Shown here: piece by piece, positions 36,089-44,985 of the stretch
Layout: each line of letters starts with the position of its first letter
How positions within the stretch are numbered: the first letter of the stretch is position 1
Source: Desulfobacula sp.
GTDB lineage: Bacteria; Desulfobacterota; Desulfobacteria; Desulfobacterales; Desulfobacteraceae
NCBI RefSeq assembly: GCF_014237455.1
Contig: NZ_JABZFL010000004.1
Span: 1-64,000, forward strand
Length of the DNA stretch: 64,000 nucleotides
Direction of reading: 5' to 3'
Notes under the pieces: generated by a model
What the model was told of the DNA's origin: nothing
The model's input: only the letters and a program-made list of their open reading frames with translations
Database searches by the model: none
Program-made: the position numbers and the translations under genes

Positions 36089-36880
36089 ATGACTGAAAGA
36101 TGATTATTCTTTTTTGCAGCAGCTACAGCAGTTCTGGCCGCCACATTTTTTTTAACCGGATGCGTATCCTCAGGACCGCAATTTACAAAACCGGAAGCAC
36201 CGCCTTCGGGCCGATCCGTTGTCTATTTTTATCGTGCGAATAAGTTGCTCACCAACGCGACATCCCCTGGAATCATTCATAACAAGAAAAAAGTGTTGTC
36301 CCTGATGGTCAGCGGAGGATTCTGGAAATATTATATTAATCCGGGTGTCCATGTATTTGAACCCCAGCAATTTGGTCTTTATAAAAAAGTTCCTCTGACC
36401 CTTACCAATGACAAACCCGGGCAGACTTACTATGTTGAGCTGGTGGTAAACATCGGTTATATCGGCTTTCATCTTCGAAGTGAACCCGTGGGGCTTGCCG
36501 GTATCTCCGAATGTTATGAACTTGGAACTGGCTCCAACGGCCAGTCAGGAACCCTGCCGGCCAAAACCGATGAGGCGGCCACGGACAATGTTGCTGTTCC
36601 TGATTCAAAAGAGAAGGCTCAGGCTGAAATCCTGCCCAAACCCGAGCCGGCCCAGATATCACCTGCAACAGGTCCTGCCACGATCCATGTGGTCACCCCC
36701 CCTGAAAATGCCCGAATCAGAATCATGAATATAAAACCCAAATTTCACCAGGGCATTGAACTAAAACCCGGGAAATACCACATTGAAATTTCGGCCGAAG
36801 GGTATTTTACCGAGTCCAAATGGGTGGCCCTTGCAAAGGGAGAAGCCTTGAATCTGAATTTCACCCTCCTGGCCAAATAG
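36089..36880 (+). pseudogene. Lipoprotein (DUF2846/PEGA-like) with in-frame TGA in the signal peptide
   Basis: From ATG 36089, after AGGGAGAG, the frame reads MTER, then TGA (36101-36103), then LFFFAAATAVLAATFFLTGC, a clear type II signal peptide ending in a lipobox Cys. It then runs on to 36880. The mature part has RSVVYFYRANKLLTNATSPG and GQTYYVELVV (DUF2846-like), a Pro/Ala/Glu linker, and a C-terminal beta-sandwich repeat (KPGKYHIEISAEGYFTESKW, PEGA-like). The TGA sits where Trp (TGG) would be natural. I see no SECIS-like hairpin. A start at TTG 36245 would lose the signal. The likeliest readings are a nonsense mutation or a base error. Confidence 0.65.
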
Positions 36881-37281
36881 AATAAAACAACGGCTGCCCC
36901 CCGGTGGTATCGGAAAAAAATCCGTCATCACCGGGATTATAACGTTTACGACGCTCTCCATCACCCACAATGACTTCTTTAGCATGGAGGTTCTCTACGG
37001 TATTGACCTCTGTGGTATTACCGGAAAAGATCCAGCTGCGGACAGGTATCCCTTCCTTTGTGACGGCAAGAGCAATTACAACCCGGGTGTGCTCTGTTAA
37101 TTGACTTTTTTAATAAAATTTGATATTTAAATTTAATTAACCACGCAGAGTTATTTCACGCGATAATTCATATCTTCCTGATTTGAAAACCTGAGCATCC
37201 CGAAGAACGAGACAATGAGCCTGTAAATCCGTCGTTTTTATAAGAAACATAATACGGTTAATTAACCCCAAAAAGGGAGAA
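36881..37281. other. Intergenic region before the liv operon
   Basis: A 400-bp gap without an intact gene. Its first half holds a decayed IS1634-type transposase fragment on the minus strand (36895-37112). The second half (37113-37281) is AT-rich and should contain the liv promoter, with the ribosome-binding site AAAAGGGAGA at its end. Confidence 0.6.
36895..37112 (-). pseudogene. IS1634-type transposase remnant
   Basis: On the minus strand, one frame reads RVVIALAVTKEGIPVRSWIF, then SGNTTEVNTVENL, and then HAKEVIVGDGERRKRY. The first part matches the catalytic-domain strand of IS1634/IS4-group transposases (VVIGLVVTxxGxPVxxWVxPGNT). The second matches a block that normally lies much further downstream (KEVIVGDGERRxRY). 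An internal deletion has joined them, and both ends are missing, so this is a relic. Confidence 0.65.
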
Positions 37282-38415
37282 ATGATGATGAACACTTACA
37301 TTAAAAAATTGTTTATTGTGATTGTTTTTGTTTTTTTCATGGTCCCGTTTCCGGTTACAGGTTTTTCCGATGAACCGGTAAGACTTGGTGTTGCTGTTGT
37401 GAAAACCGGTGAACTCGCCTCTTATGGCATTTCCGGGTTAAGAGGTGTGGAATTGGCTGTCCAGAACATAAATGCCAAGGGAGGAATTATGGGCAGACAG
37501 GTTGAACTCTTTGTGGAAGATGATTTATGCCTGCCTAAAAATGCTTTGATTGTTGCATCAAAGCTTCTAATACATAATGTCCATGCCGTCATCGGGCATA
37601 TCTGCAGCGGTGCGACATTTGCCGCCCTTGATACATATAAAAATGCCAATATCATTACGATTTCACCCTCGGCAACGAATCCTGATCTTACCCAGAGTGG
37701 CGATTACCCAAATTTTTACAGGACCATTGCGTCTGATGACACCCAGGCCCTGGTCCAGATTGAGTTTGTGATCAATCAACTCAAATTAAAACGAATCGCT
37801 GTTATCCATGACAAAAGTGTTTATGGCAAAGGGCTTGCAGAGTATGCAAAAGAGATCTTGAAAAAGATAGATAAGAGAAAACTTGTCTTATTTGAAGGTG
37901 TCAGCACAGGCTCCATCAACTATACCCAGTTTGTTCAAAAAATAAAAAAAGCCCGGGCAGATGCGGTTATATACGGGGGATACCATCCTGGTGCATCAAA
38001 AATCGTCAGGCAGATGCGGTTAAAGAAAATAGAGGCAATTTTTCTTTCAGGGGACGGAATAAAGGATGAATCCTTTATTGTATCCTCTGGTAAAAATGCT
38101 GAAGGTGTCTATGCCACTGCGCCCAAGGATACGTCAGCAATAAAAATGGCAGTTGATGTAACAAGAGCATACAGGGCAAAATATGATGAGGAACCCGGGG
38201 CATTTTTCATGAATGCCTATGCAGCAGTAGTGGCACTTGCCAATGCCATTGAAACGGCAGGATCACTGGATTACGACAAAATATCCAAAGTACTTAAATC
38301 AGAATTCGTGGAAACCCCCATCGGCAAGATTGGTTTTGATGAGCGCGGAGATGCTACCGGTACTGGCTTTTCAATTTTCCAGGTGCAAAATGGTGTTTTT
38401 GTAGAACTTAAATAA
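37282..38415 (+). CDS. livK: Branched-chain amino-acid ABC transporter substrate-binding protein
   Basis: This 377-residue periplasmic LivJ/LivK-type protein has a signal peptide (IKKLFIVIVFVFFMVPFPVTG, cleaved before FSDEP). LGVAVVKTGELASYGISGLRGVELAVQNIN and GGIMGRQVELFVEDDLC then follow. Three consecutive ATGs follow AAAAGGGAGA, and the third (37288) has the best spacing. It is the first gene of livK-G-F-H-M. It would bind branched-chain amino acids or a related small ligand (family members also bind amides, urea and aromatic compounds). Confidence 0.85.
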   Translation: MMMNTYIKKLFIVIVFVFFMVPFPVTGFSDEPVRLGVAVVKTGELASYGISGLRGVELAVQNINAKGGIMGRQVELFVEDDLCLPKNALIVASKLLIHNVHAVIGHICSGATFAALDTYKNANIITISPSATNPDLTQSGDYPNFYRTIASDDTQALVQIEFVINQLKLKRIAVIHDKSVYGKGLAEYAKEILKKIDKRKLVLFEGVSTGSINYTQFVQKIKKARADAVIYGGYHPGASKIVRQMRLKKIEAIFLSGDGIKDESFIVSSGKNAEGVYATAPKDTSAIKMAVDVTRAYRAKYDEEPGAFFMNAYAAVVALANAIETAGSLDYDKISKVLKSEFVETPIGKIGFDERGDATGTGFSIFQVQNGVFVELK

Positions 38416-38427
38416 AGTTTGAACGAT

Positions 38428-39189
38428 ATGCTTGAAATAAAAGAACTTAATAAAAGTTTTGGTGGGCTCAAGGCTATAAGTAATTGTTCCCTGAACGTTG
38501 AAAAAGGTTCAATAACAGGGCTTATCGGTCCCAACGGGGCCGGGAAGACCACTCTTTTTAATTTGATCACAGGATTTTACAAACCTGAAAAAGGGACCAT
38601 CCGGTTCAACGGGGACAGAATTGATGGACTGCCGCCCCATAGGATATTCTCAAATAAGATCTACAGGACTTTTCAGATAACCCGTGAGTTTTCACAAATG
38701 ACAGTCCTGGAAAATCTGATGCTCATGCCGGGTGAACAATACGGGGAAAAGATTTGGAACACCTGGTTTCGGCCTGCAAAAGTAAGACACCAGGAAAAGG
38801 GTATTATGGAAAAAGCTCTTGAAGTTCTTGATTTTGTTGAATTACTGGACTTAAAAGACGAGTATGCAGGTTCCCTTTCAGGGGGACAGAAAAAGTTGCT
38901 GGAGCTTGCCAGGAGTATGATGGCTAATCCTGAAATCGTCCTATTGGATGAACCCGGTGCAGGGGTAAACCCAACATTGATGAAAAAACTGATGGGCAAC
39001 ATAAGGCGTTTGCGGGATGAAAAAAATTTAACTTTTTTATTAATAGAACATGACATGGATCTGGTAATGAATCTTTGCAACCCTGTCATTGTCATGAGTG
39101 AAGGTACAAAATTGACCCAGGGAACGCCTGAAGAAGTCAAAAAAGATAAACGGGTTTTAGAAGCATATCTGGGCGGGCAATATAGATGA
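38428..39189 (+). CDS. livG: ABC transporter ATP-binding protein LivG
   Basis: Starting at ATG 38428 (TTG 38419 is possible), the protein has MLEIKELNKSFGGLKAISN, Walker A IGPNGAGKTT, signature LSGGQKKLLELARSM, Walker B IVLLDEPGAGVNP and the switch His in LLIEHDMDLVM. The FNLITGFYKPEKG and RTFQITREFSQMTVLENLM segments are LivG-specific. It powers import together with LivF. It overlaps livF by 4 bp. Confidence 0.9.
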   Translation: MLEIKELNKSFGGLKAISNCSLNVEKGSITGLIGPNGAGKTTLFNLITGFYKPEKGTIRFNGDRIDGLPPHRIFSNKIYRTFQITREFSQMTVLENLMLMPGEQYGEKIWNTWFRPAKVRHQEKGIMEKALEVLDFVELLDLKDEYAGSLSGGQKKLLELARSMMANPEIVLLDEPGAGVNPTLMKKLMGNIRRLRDEKNLTFLLIEHDMDLVMNLCNPVIVMSEGTKLTQGTPEEVKKDKRVLEAYLGGQYR

Positions 39190-39890
39190 CAATTTTAACA
39201 GCCAAAGATATTATATCGGGGTATACCAAGGTTGATATACTTTATAATGTCAATATCAAAGTGGAGCAAGGCCAGATTGTTTCCATTATCGGACCCAACG
39301 GAGCGGGAAAGTCAACCCTTTTAAAAACCATATTCGGGATTTTAAAGCCACGGCACGGAAAAGTAGAACTCAAGGGTGAGGACATCACAGGGCTTAAGCC
39401 TGACAAAATTGTGCAAAAAGGAATCTCCTATGTTCCCCAGGTGGACAATGTGTTTCCGTCCCTCACTATCCGGGAAAACCTTGAAATGGGAGCATTTATC
39501 CGAAATGATGATTATAGCGGAAGGATTGAGGATATCTACACTCTTTTTCCTGTTCTGAAAGACAAATCCAATCAAAAGGCAAGCCAGCTTTCCGGCGGGC
39601 AAAGACAGATGGTTGCCATGGGAAGAGCCTTGATGCTGGATCCAGGCCTCCTGCTGCTGGACGAACCTTCTGCCGGGCTGGCACCCCGTCTTGTGTCCAT
39701 GATATTTGAAAAAATTATAGAGATCAATGCATCAGGTGTGGCAATGATCATTGTGGAACAAAATGCCCGGGAGGCATTGAAAATGGCAGATCATGGATAT
39801 GTTCTGGCCATGGGCAAAAATGTCCTGGATGACACTGGAGAAGCCCTTTTGACCAGTGAAGAGGTCGGTCGCCTCTACCTGGGAGGATAA
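39186..39890 (+). CDS. livF: ABC transporter ATP-binding protein LivF
   Basis: LivF is the second ATPase of the system (234 residues). Visible are Walker A IGPNGAGKSTLLKTIFG, ISYVPQVDNVFPSLTIRENLEMG, signature LSGGQRQMVAMGRALM, Walker B LLLLDEPSAGLAP and the switch region IIVEQNAREAL. It starts within the livG stop (ATGA overlap) and lies 2 bp before livH, so the five genes are translationally coupled. Confidence 0.92.
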   Translation: MTILTAKDIISGYTKVDILYNVNIKVEQGQIVSIIGPNGAGKSTLLKTIFGILKPRHGKVELKGEDITGLKPDKIVQKGISYVPQVDNVFPSLTIRENLEMGAFIRNDDYSGRIEDIYTLFPVLKDKSNQKASQLSGGQRQMVAMGRALMLDPGLLLLDEPSAGLAPRLVSMIFEKIIEINASGVAMIIVEQNAREALKMADHGYVLAMGKNVLDDTGEALLTSEEVGRLYLGG

Positions 39891-39892
39891 GT

Positions 39893-40807
39893 ATGGCGGA
39901 ATTGATAGTTTACGGGATTGTCCTGGGCAGTATTATTTCCCTGGGCGCCATCGGTCTGACACTGGTGTACGGCATCATCCGTTTTGCAAATTTTGCGCAT
40001 GGGGATTTAATGTCGGCAGGGGCATATATTGCTCTGTTCATAACGTCCGTGGCCTTGCCTTGGACAGGACTGCCACACACCACTTTCGGGCCGTTTTCAT
40101 TTGGCTGGGAAATGGTCATTGCCTTTCCTGTTTCCATGCTGATTGTCGGCGGCGTGGCCATTGGACTGGACCAAATTCTTTATCAAAAACTTAGAAATAA
40201 AAACAGCAATGCGGTCATCATGGCCATGTCTTCTTTGGGTGCATCATTTATCATCCGGATGATTATTCTCATTCTCTGGGGTTCGGATTTTTTCTTCTAC
40301 AGACCCGGCGTTCTGCGTCCGGCCATTGAATTTCCCTTGGGGATAAAGATCCGGCCGGATCAGATCCTGATTCTTTTTATTGTCTTTTTGCTGATCACAG
40401 GCCTCCATCTTTTTTTAAAAATGACAAAAATGGGAAAGGCAATGAGGGCCACAGCGGATAATATGGAGCTTGCCAAGGTATCCGGCATTGATACGGAAAA
40501 AATTATTATCTGGACCTGGTGTATTGGCGGGGCATTGGCAGCTGCCGGCGGTATCCTTTACGGCATTGATGTTCAGCTTCACCCGGCAATGGGCTGGAAT
40601 TTTCTGATTCCTTTGTTTGCCGCCACCATTCTGGGCACCATTGGAAACATGTACGGGGCGCTTATCGGCGGGTTGATCATCGGTATATCCCAACAGGTTT
40701 CAACCGCGTTTATCATGCCCACATACAAACCTGCAGTGGCATTTGTTATCATGATCCTGATCCTACTGTTTCGCCCCAAAGGACTATTTAGCGGAGGTAA
40801 AGAATAA
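39893..40807 (+). CDS. livH: ABC transporter permease LivH
   Basis: This 304-residue inner-membrane permease has about eight helices. The segments IVLGSIISLGAIGLTLVYGI, RFANFAHGDLMSAGAYIAL, TKMGKAMRATADNMELAKVSGIDTEKII (the EAA-like loop contacting the ATPases) and GNMYGALIGGLIIGISQQV are standard LivH marks. It forms the channel with LivM. The stop overlaps the livM ATG by 1 bp. Confidence 0.92.
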   Translation: MAELIVYGIVLGSIISLGAIGLTLVYGIIRFANFAHGDLMSAGAYIALFITSVALPWTGLPHTTFGPFSFGWEMVIAFPVSMLIVGGVAIGLDQILYQKLRNKNSNAVIMAMSSLGASFIIRMIILILWGSDFFFYRPGVLRPAIEFPLGIKIRPDQILILFIVFLLITGLHLFLKMTKMGKAMRATADNMELAKVSGIDTEKIIIWTWCIGGALAAAGGILYGIDVQLHPAMGWNFLIPLFAATILGTIGNMYGALIGGLIIGISQQVSTAFIMPTYKPAVAFVIMILILLFRPKGLFSGGKE

Positions 40808-41775
40808 TGGAATTCGCAGGCATTTTAGCATATCTGGTTTCTTTGGCCATCATGGCAGGAATATATGCGGTATTCTGCCTGGGTCTTAATATCCAATGGG
40901 GATATACCGGGTTGTTTAACATTGGCATCGCAGGATTTTTCTGCATTGGAGCCTATACATCGGCAATGATCACATCACCCATGCCCACCGGCACCTATGC
41001 CCATTATGTTCATCAATTGTTCGGGCTGAACCTGCCCTTTGTTTTCGGATTAATTGGCGCAGCAAGCATTTGCGGGATTGTTGCCTTTTTTATCGGGTTT
41101 GCCACACTAAGGCTTGGGGATGACTACCTGGCCATTGCCACCCTGGGGATCGCCGAGACATTCAGGCTGATCTTCAACAATGAACAATGGCTGGCAAACG
41201 GGCCCAGAGGGTTGATGGGGCTTCCCCAGCCTTTGGCGGGTCTGGTTGATCCTAAAAATTACAACTACATTTATCTGGTTATTGTCATTGTTATATTGAT
41301 CCTGATTTATCTTTTAATTGAACAGGCCATCCGCTCTCCCTGGGGAAGGGTATTAAGATCTATCAGGGAAGATGAGATCTCTGCTGCCATGAGCGGAAAG
41401 AATGTTTTAAGGTTTAAAATCCAGGCCCTTGTTTTCGGAGCCATGATTATGGGAGTTGGCGGGGCCTTATATGCCCATTATACAAAGGCCATTTCGCCCG
41501 ATGTATTCACCCCGTTGTATGGAACGTTTATCATCTGGGTCATGCTGATGGCAGGTGGAAGTGGAAACAATAAAGGGGCTATTCTCGGAGCTTTTTTGAT
41601 CTGGGGAATGTGGATAGGGACTAAATTCATGACTGACCTGCTTCCCTATACCCTCAAAGCAAGAGCTCCTTATATCCGGTTTCTTTTAATCGGTATTTTA
41701 CTGGAGTTCATACTGATTTACAGGCCCCAGGGAATTTTGGGGGAAGAGAAAAAAGTCTCCAAGCTGATAGAATAA
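40807..41775 (+). CDS. livM: ABC transporter permease LivM
   Basis: The second permease has 322 residues: YAVFCLGLNIQWGYTGLFNIGIAGFFCIGAYTSA at the N-terminus, FATLRLGDDYLAIATLGIAE, SPWGRVLRSIREDEISAAMSGKNVLRFK (coupling loop) and GSGNNKGAILGAFLIWGMW. It is the last gene of the transport operon and is followed at once by a terminator. Confidence 0.92.
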   Translation: MEFAGILAYLVSLAIMAGIYAVFCLGLNIQWGYTGLFNIGIAGFFCIGAYTSAMITSPMPTGTYAHYVHQLFGLNLPFVFGLIGAASICGIVAFFIGFATLRLGDDYLAIATLGIAETFRLIFNNEQWLANGPRGLMGLPQPLAGLVDPKNYNYIYLVIVIVILILIYLLIEQAIRSPWGRVLRSIREDEISAAMSGKNVLRFKIQALVFGAMIMGVGGALYAHYTKAISPDVFTPLYGTFIIWVMLMAGGSGNNKGAILGAFLIWGMWIGTKFMTDLLPYTLKARAPYIRFLLIGILLEFILIYRPQGILGEEKKVSKLIE

Positions 41776-41812
41776 CCAAAGAGGGCTTTAAACAGCCCCC
41801 TTTGGATTTTTA
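41776..41812 (+). terminator. Intrinsic terminator of the liv operon
   Basis: CCAAAGAGGGCT / AGCCCCCTTTGG forms a 12-bp stem with one mismatch and a six-base loop (TTTAAA-C side), followed by ATTTTT. It begins right after the livM stop and separates livM from the convergent second binding protein. Confidence 0.8.
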
Positions 41813-41831
41813 ACCTGCGGGATCTGCTTTT

Positions 41832-43046
41832 CTATTTAACCTCTTCTGTCCTGACAGTTACGATTTTTCCGTTTTCATATTTCCAAATCTCAATAGGGGT
41901 TACAACATCTCCGTTTTTGTCATAATCCACTGATCCTGCCGCACCTTCATAATTAATATCTTTACCCTGTTTTAACAAATCAAACGCCTTTTTAAATTCA
42001 CCCGGATTTATTATAGTTCCCGGCGGACCGGCCACAGAACGCAAATTGTCCCGGATATTTTCCGATGTTAAGGCCAGCCCTTTAATCTTTGCCTTGTAAG
42101 CTGCAAGCCCAATGGTGGCCATTGCATCGTATCCGTTTGTGATAAACGGCAAAGGCGGAAGTTTGCCAAACTCTTTCTTATACTGGGTATTAAACATCTC
42201 ATAGGATTTGCCGCCTGAACTACCCGGAGCTGTCCCCATCTGACCCTCAACATTCTTAGCACCCAGGGCTTTTACAATATCCTGTGATTTTGTTCCATCG
42301 CAAAATAGGAATCTTCTGTATTTGAAAAATTCAATGGCCTCTTTAAGATAGACTTGGGCATGTTGGGGGTAACTAAAGGCTAAAAGCCTGTCAGGGTTTC
42401 CTGCCAAGGCTTTTCTCAGTTCCGCTGTATAGGATTCGGCTGCTTTCTCATCATGGGGAACCATTACTAGAACCTTACCTTTCATGGCTTCAAAGGATTG
42501 TTTAAACAGCTCTGCAAGCCCCTGTCCATAGGGGTTGTTTACATAAAGAACTGCTGCGGTTTTATTGTAACTGGCAGCAAGTTTGCCGGCAACAACTCCT
42601 TGCAAGGCATCGGATGGACATGTTCGAAACAAGAAGTCCTTGTTCTTGTCACTGGGTAAAACAGTGAGTAAAGGAGATGTGGACGCAGGTGAAATCATGA
42701 TCACATTGTTGGGACTTGTCACCGACTCGGCAACAGGAACGGTAACCCCACTGGCCAATGCCCCGACAATTGCCACGACCCTGTCTAATTCCACCAGTTT
42801 TTTTGCAGCATTGGTGGCCGGGATAGCAGAAGTTTCACTGTCTTCATGAATGAGCTCGATATCAAAGCCGACAGCTCTCATCTGTTTTGCCCCGAGAATC
42901 ACTCCATTCTGAATATTAGGTCCGAATTCTTTTAACGGTCCTGTGTGGGAAAGAAGGGTTCCAACCTTAATCTCCGCGGCAATAGCACCGGGAATCAAGA
43001 TCAGAAAGAAAAGAAAAATACTTACATAAATCATGGATTTTTTCAT
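41832..43046 (-). CDS. Second LivJ/LivK-type substrate-binding protein
   Basis: ATG 43046 follows AAAGGAG with a six-base gap and gives 404 residues. It has a signal peptide (KKSMIYVSIFLFFLILIPGAIA, mature AEIKVG) and then VGTLLSHTGPLKEFGPNIQNGVILGAKQMR and DSETSAIPATNAAKKLVELD. It is divergent in sequence from the LivK at 37282 and probably feeds the same permease with a different ligand, or serves another transporter. It is convergent with livM and has its own promoter region. Confidence 0.85.
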   Translation of the reverse strand: MKKSMIYVSIFLFFLILIPGAIAAEIKVGTLLSHTGPLKEFGPNIQNGVILGAKQMRAVGFDIELIHEDSETSAIPATNAAKKLVELDRVVAIVGALASGVTVPVAESVTSPNNVIMISPASTSPLLTVLPSDKNKDFLFRTCPSDALQGVVAGKLAASYNKTAAVLYVNNPYGQGLAELFKQSFEAMKGKVLVMVPHDEKAAESYTAELRKALAGNPDRLLAFSYPQHAQVYLKEAIEFFKYRRFLFCDGTKSQDIVKALGAKNVEGQMGTAPGSSGGKSYEMFNTQYKKEFGKLPPLPFITNGYDAMATIGLAAYKAKIKGLALTSENIRDNLRSVAGPPGTIINPGEFKKAFDLLKQGKDINYEGAAGSVDYDKNGDVVTPIEIWKYENGKIVTVRTEEVK

Positions 43047-43404
43047 AATGGTCTCCTTTCTGGTATTAACCATTTCTAAAAATTTTAATGGAGGATAAAC
43101 GCTATCCTCCGGTTTTATGCAGATGCGATAGGAAAAAAGTGGTGAAACTTTCTTGGAGAGCTTATGAATAGATCAAATTTCGCACAACTCCTATATGTTA
43201 CATTTATTTAACATTATAAGAGTATCAATATAAGCGGAAAAAATCGTTTCAGAACAGATCTTTGAATGAAGTGTAAAATAACCCTTGGGGAATCATTAAG
43301 CATATACCAAAAAAAACAATATTTTTCAAGAATATTTTATTATTATTTCCAATTTTTTCAAATTATTATAATATTCTTTCGCAGTACAGTATTTTATTTA
43401 TCCC
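43047..43404. other. Intergenic region between the second binding protein and birA
   Basis: About 360 bp without a gene. It includes a perfect 8-bp hairpin GGAGGATA-AACGC-TATCCTCC (43090-43110) in the 5-prime untranslated region of the minus-strand binding protein. AT-rich DNA between the divergent genes makes up the rest. No RNA gene is recognised. Confidence 0.5.
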
Positions 43405-43456
43405 TTGACCTTAAAATTCTATTCTGTTAACTATGTCGTCTTAATATGGTTAACGA
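43405..43456 (+). promoter_or_regulatory. birA promoter overlapped by a BirA operator
   Basis: TTGACC (43405-43410), a 17-base spacer and TAACTA (43428-43433) form a promoter-like pair. A divided palindrome, GTTAAC (43426-43431) and GTTAAC (43449-43454), with 17 bases between, matches the BirA box layout (half-sites of 9 separated by 15). The left half covers the -10 region and the right half lies in codons 2-3 of birA. This predicts biotin-dependent autorepression of the operon. Confidence 0.6.
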
Positions 43457-44417
43457 ACAGAAAAATATTAAAGAAAACATATTAAAAATTCTTTATAAAG
43501 CCGGGGGAAAAACCATTTCCGGAGTCAGATTAAGTGCTGCCCTCAATGTTTCCAGGGTGGCAGTATGGAAACATATCAAAACATTAAAAGAAAGCGGGTT
43601 TGATATTGAATCCCGGCCCAAAGGATATGGCCTGTTGAACCATGATGATCTTTTGCTGCCGTTTTGTTTTAATAAAGAATTTGAAAAGAAAATCTTACAT
43701 TTCCCGGAACTTGAAACCACCATGGATAAGGCAAAGATCCTGGCGAAAAATAATGCCCCCCATTTAAGTGTTGTCGTCGCAGAAAACCAGACCACAGGCA
43801 GAGGACGGCTGAACAGAAGATGGTTCTCGTCAAAAGGCGGGCTGTGGTTTACTCTGATTTTAAAACCCAATACGCCTCCCGTTCTTTCCTATATCTATAA
43901 TTTTGCCGCCTCCCTAAGTCTTTCAAGATCTTTAAACCGCTTGTTTGATGTGAATGTCAGTGTCAAATGGCCCAATGATATTTTATTGAATGGGAAGAAA
44001 CTGGTCGGCCTTCTTTCTGAAATGGAAACCCGCGGGGATATGGTTGAATTTATTAATATCGGTATCGGCATAAATGTGAACAACTCTCCTCAGGAATATG
44101 AGCCCAAGGCTATTTCATTAAAGGATGTCTTACATAAGACTGTATCACGAAGGTTAATCCTGGAAACTTTTCTAGATGATTTTAAAAACCGGATTCAACC
44201 CCCGATTCAAATCCCAGCTCAAACCATTGATTGCCGTCAGATCATTGACCAGTGGAAAGAGCAAACGTCAACCATTGGCAGTCAGGTCAGGATTGAAACA
44301 TTAACAGATGTTTATGAAGGCCTTGCTGTAGATGTAGATGAGACCGGTGCTTTAATGATTAAAGATAAAACCGGAGAAATAAAAAAAATAATATACGGAG
44401 ATTGTTTCCATACATAA
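43446..44417 (+). CDS. birA: Bifunctional biotin ligase/repressor BirA
   Basis: At 323 residues the protein has an N-terminal winged helix (GGKTISGVRLSAALNVSRVAVWKHIKTL, then ESRPKGYGL), the biotinyl-AMP loop TGRGRLNRRWFS (118-129), VKWPNDILLNGKKLVGLLSE, GIGINVNN and a C-terminal SH3-like domain. It makes biotinyl-AMP, biotinylates carboxylases and represses biotin genes. The N-terminal HTH and the operator over its start codon indicate a true regulator. It leads a biotin-uptake operon. Confidence 0.93.
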   Translation: MVNEQKNIKENILKILYKAGGKTISGVRLSAALNVSRVAVWKHIKTLKESGFDIESRPKGYGLLNHDDLLLPFCFNKEFEKKILHFPELETTMDKAKILAKNNAPHLSVVVAENQTTGRGRLNRRWFSSKGGLWFTLILKPNTPPVLSYIYNFAASLSLSRSLNRLFDVNVSVKWPNDILLNGKKLVGLLSEMETRGDMVEFINIGIGINVNNSPQEYEPKAISLKDVLHKTVSRRLILETFLDDFKNRIQPPIQIPAQTIDCRQIIDQWKEQTSTIGSQVRIETLTDVYEGLAVDVDETGALMIKDKTGEIKKIIYGDCFHT

Positions 44418-44430
44418 GGAAGAAAAGTTC

Positions 44431-44961
44431 ATGAACAGTTCAAAACAACTTAGAATGACTGTATATACGTCCTTATTTGTTGCCTTTATTGCCATTGGGG
44501 CATTTATTGCCATTCCCGTCGGTCCGGTTCCCATCGTCCTTCAGAATATGTTCGTTCTTTTGGCGGCAATTATTTTAGGCCCTGTCTGGGGACTTTCCTG
44601 CGTGGCCATTTATCTTTTGATCGGCCTTGCAGGTCTGCCGGTATTCGCAGGCGGAACCTCGGGTATCGGTAAACTGTTCGGGCCTACAGGCGGTTATCTT
44701 CTGGGATATCTTCCTGCGGTCTTTGTCACTGCCGGCATTTCAAAAGGATTGGGCAAAAAAATGTCCTCGGACGTTATTGCCATGCTGATCGGATCTTTGA
44801 TTATTTATGCAGCAGGCGTTCCCTGGCTTAAGGTTGTGACCTCCATGACATATGAGAAAGCCCTTGCGGTCGGCATGTACCCTTTCCTGATCGGAGATGC
44901 ACTTAAAATCATTGCCGCGGCATTTATTGCAAAAACCTTAAGACCTGTCATTAAATTGTAA
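44431..44961 (+). CDS. bioY: Biotin transporter substrate-binding subunit BioY
   Basis: This 176-residue membrane protein is the S-component of an ECF-type importer. GPVPIVLQNMFVLLAAIILG, GLAGLPVFAGGTSGIGKLFGPTGGYLLGYL and GVPWLKVVTSMTYEKALAVGMYPFLIGDALKI are the BioY signatures, with six hydrophobic segments. It binds biotin with high affinity in the membrane. It follows birA by 13 bp and precedes the ATPase and T-component genes, so this is a complete BioMNY. Confidence 0.93.
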   Translation: MNSSKQLRMTVYTSLFVAFIAIGAFIAIPVGPVPIVLQNMFVLLAAIILGPVWGLSCVAIYLLIGLAGLPVFAGGTSGIGKLFGPTGGYLLGYLPAVFVTAGISKGLGKKMSSDVIAMLIGSLIIYAAGVPWLKVVTSMTYEKALAVGMYPFLIGDALKIIAAAFIAKTLRPVIKL

Positions 44962-44985
44962 TCTTGGATCTTTAAATCATACACC

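Noticed and set aside
36101-36103. UGA in the lipoprotein as selenocysteine
   Set aside because: No hairpin of the bacterial SECIS type follows, and the position is in a signal peptide where Sec makes no sense.
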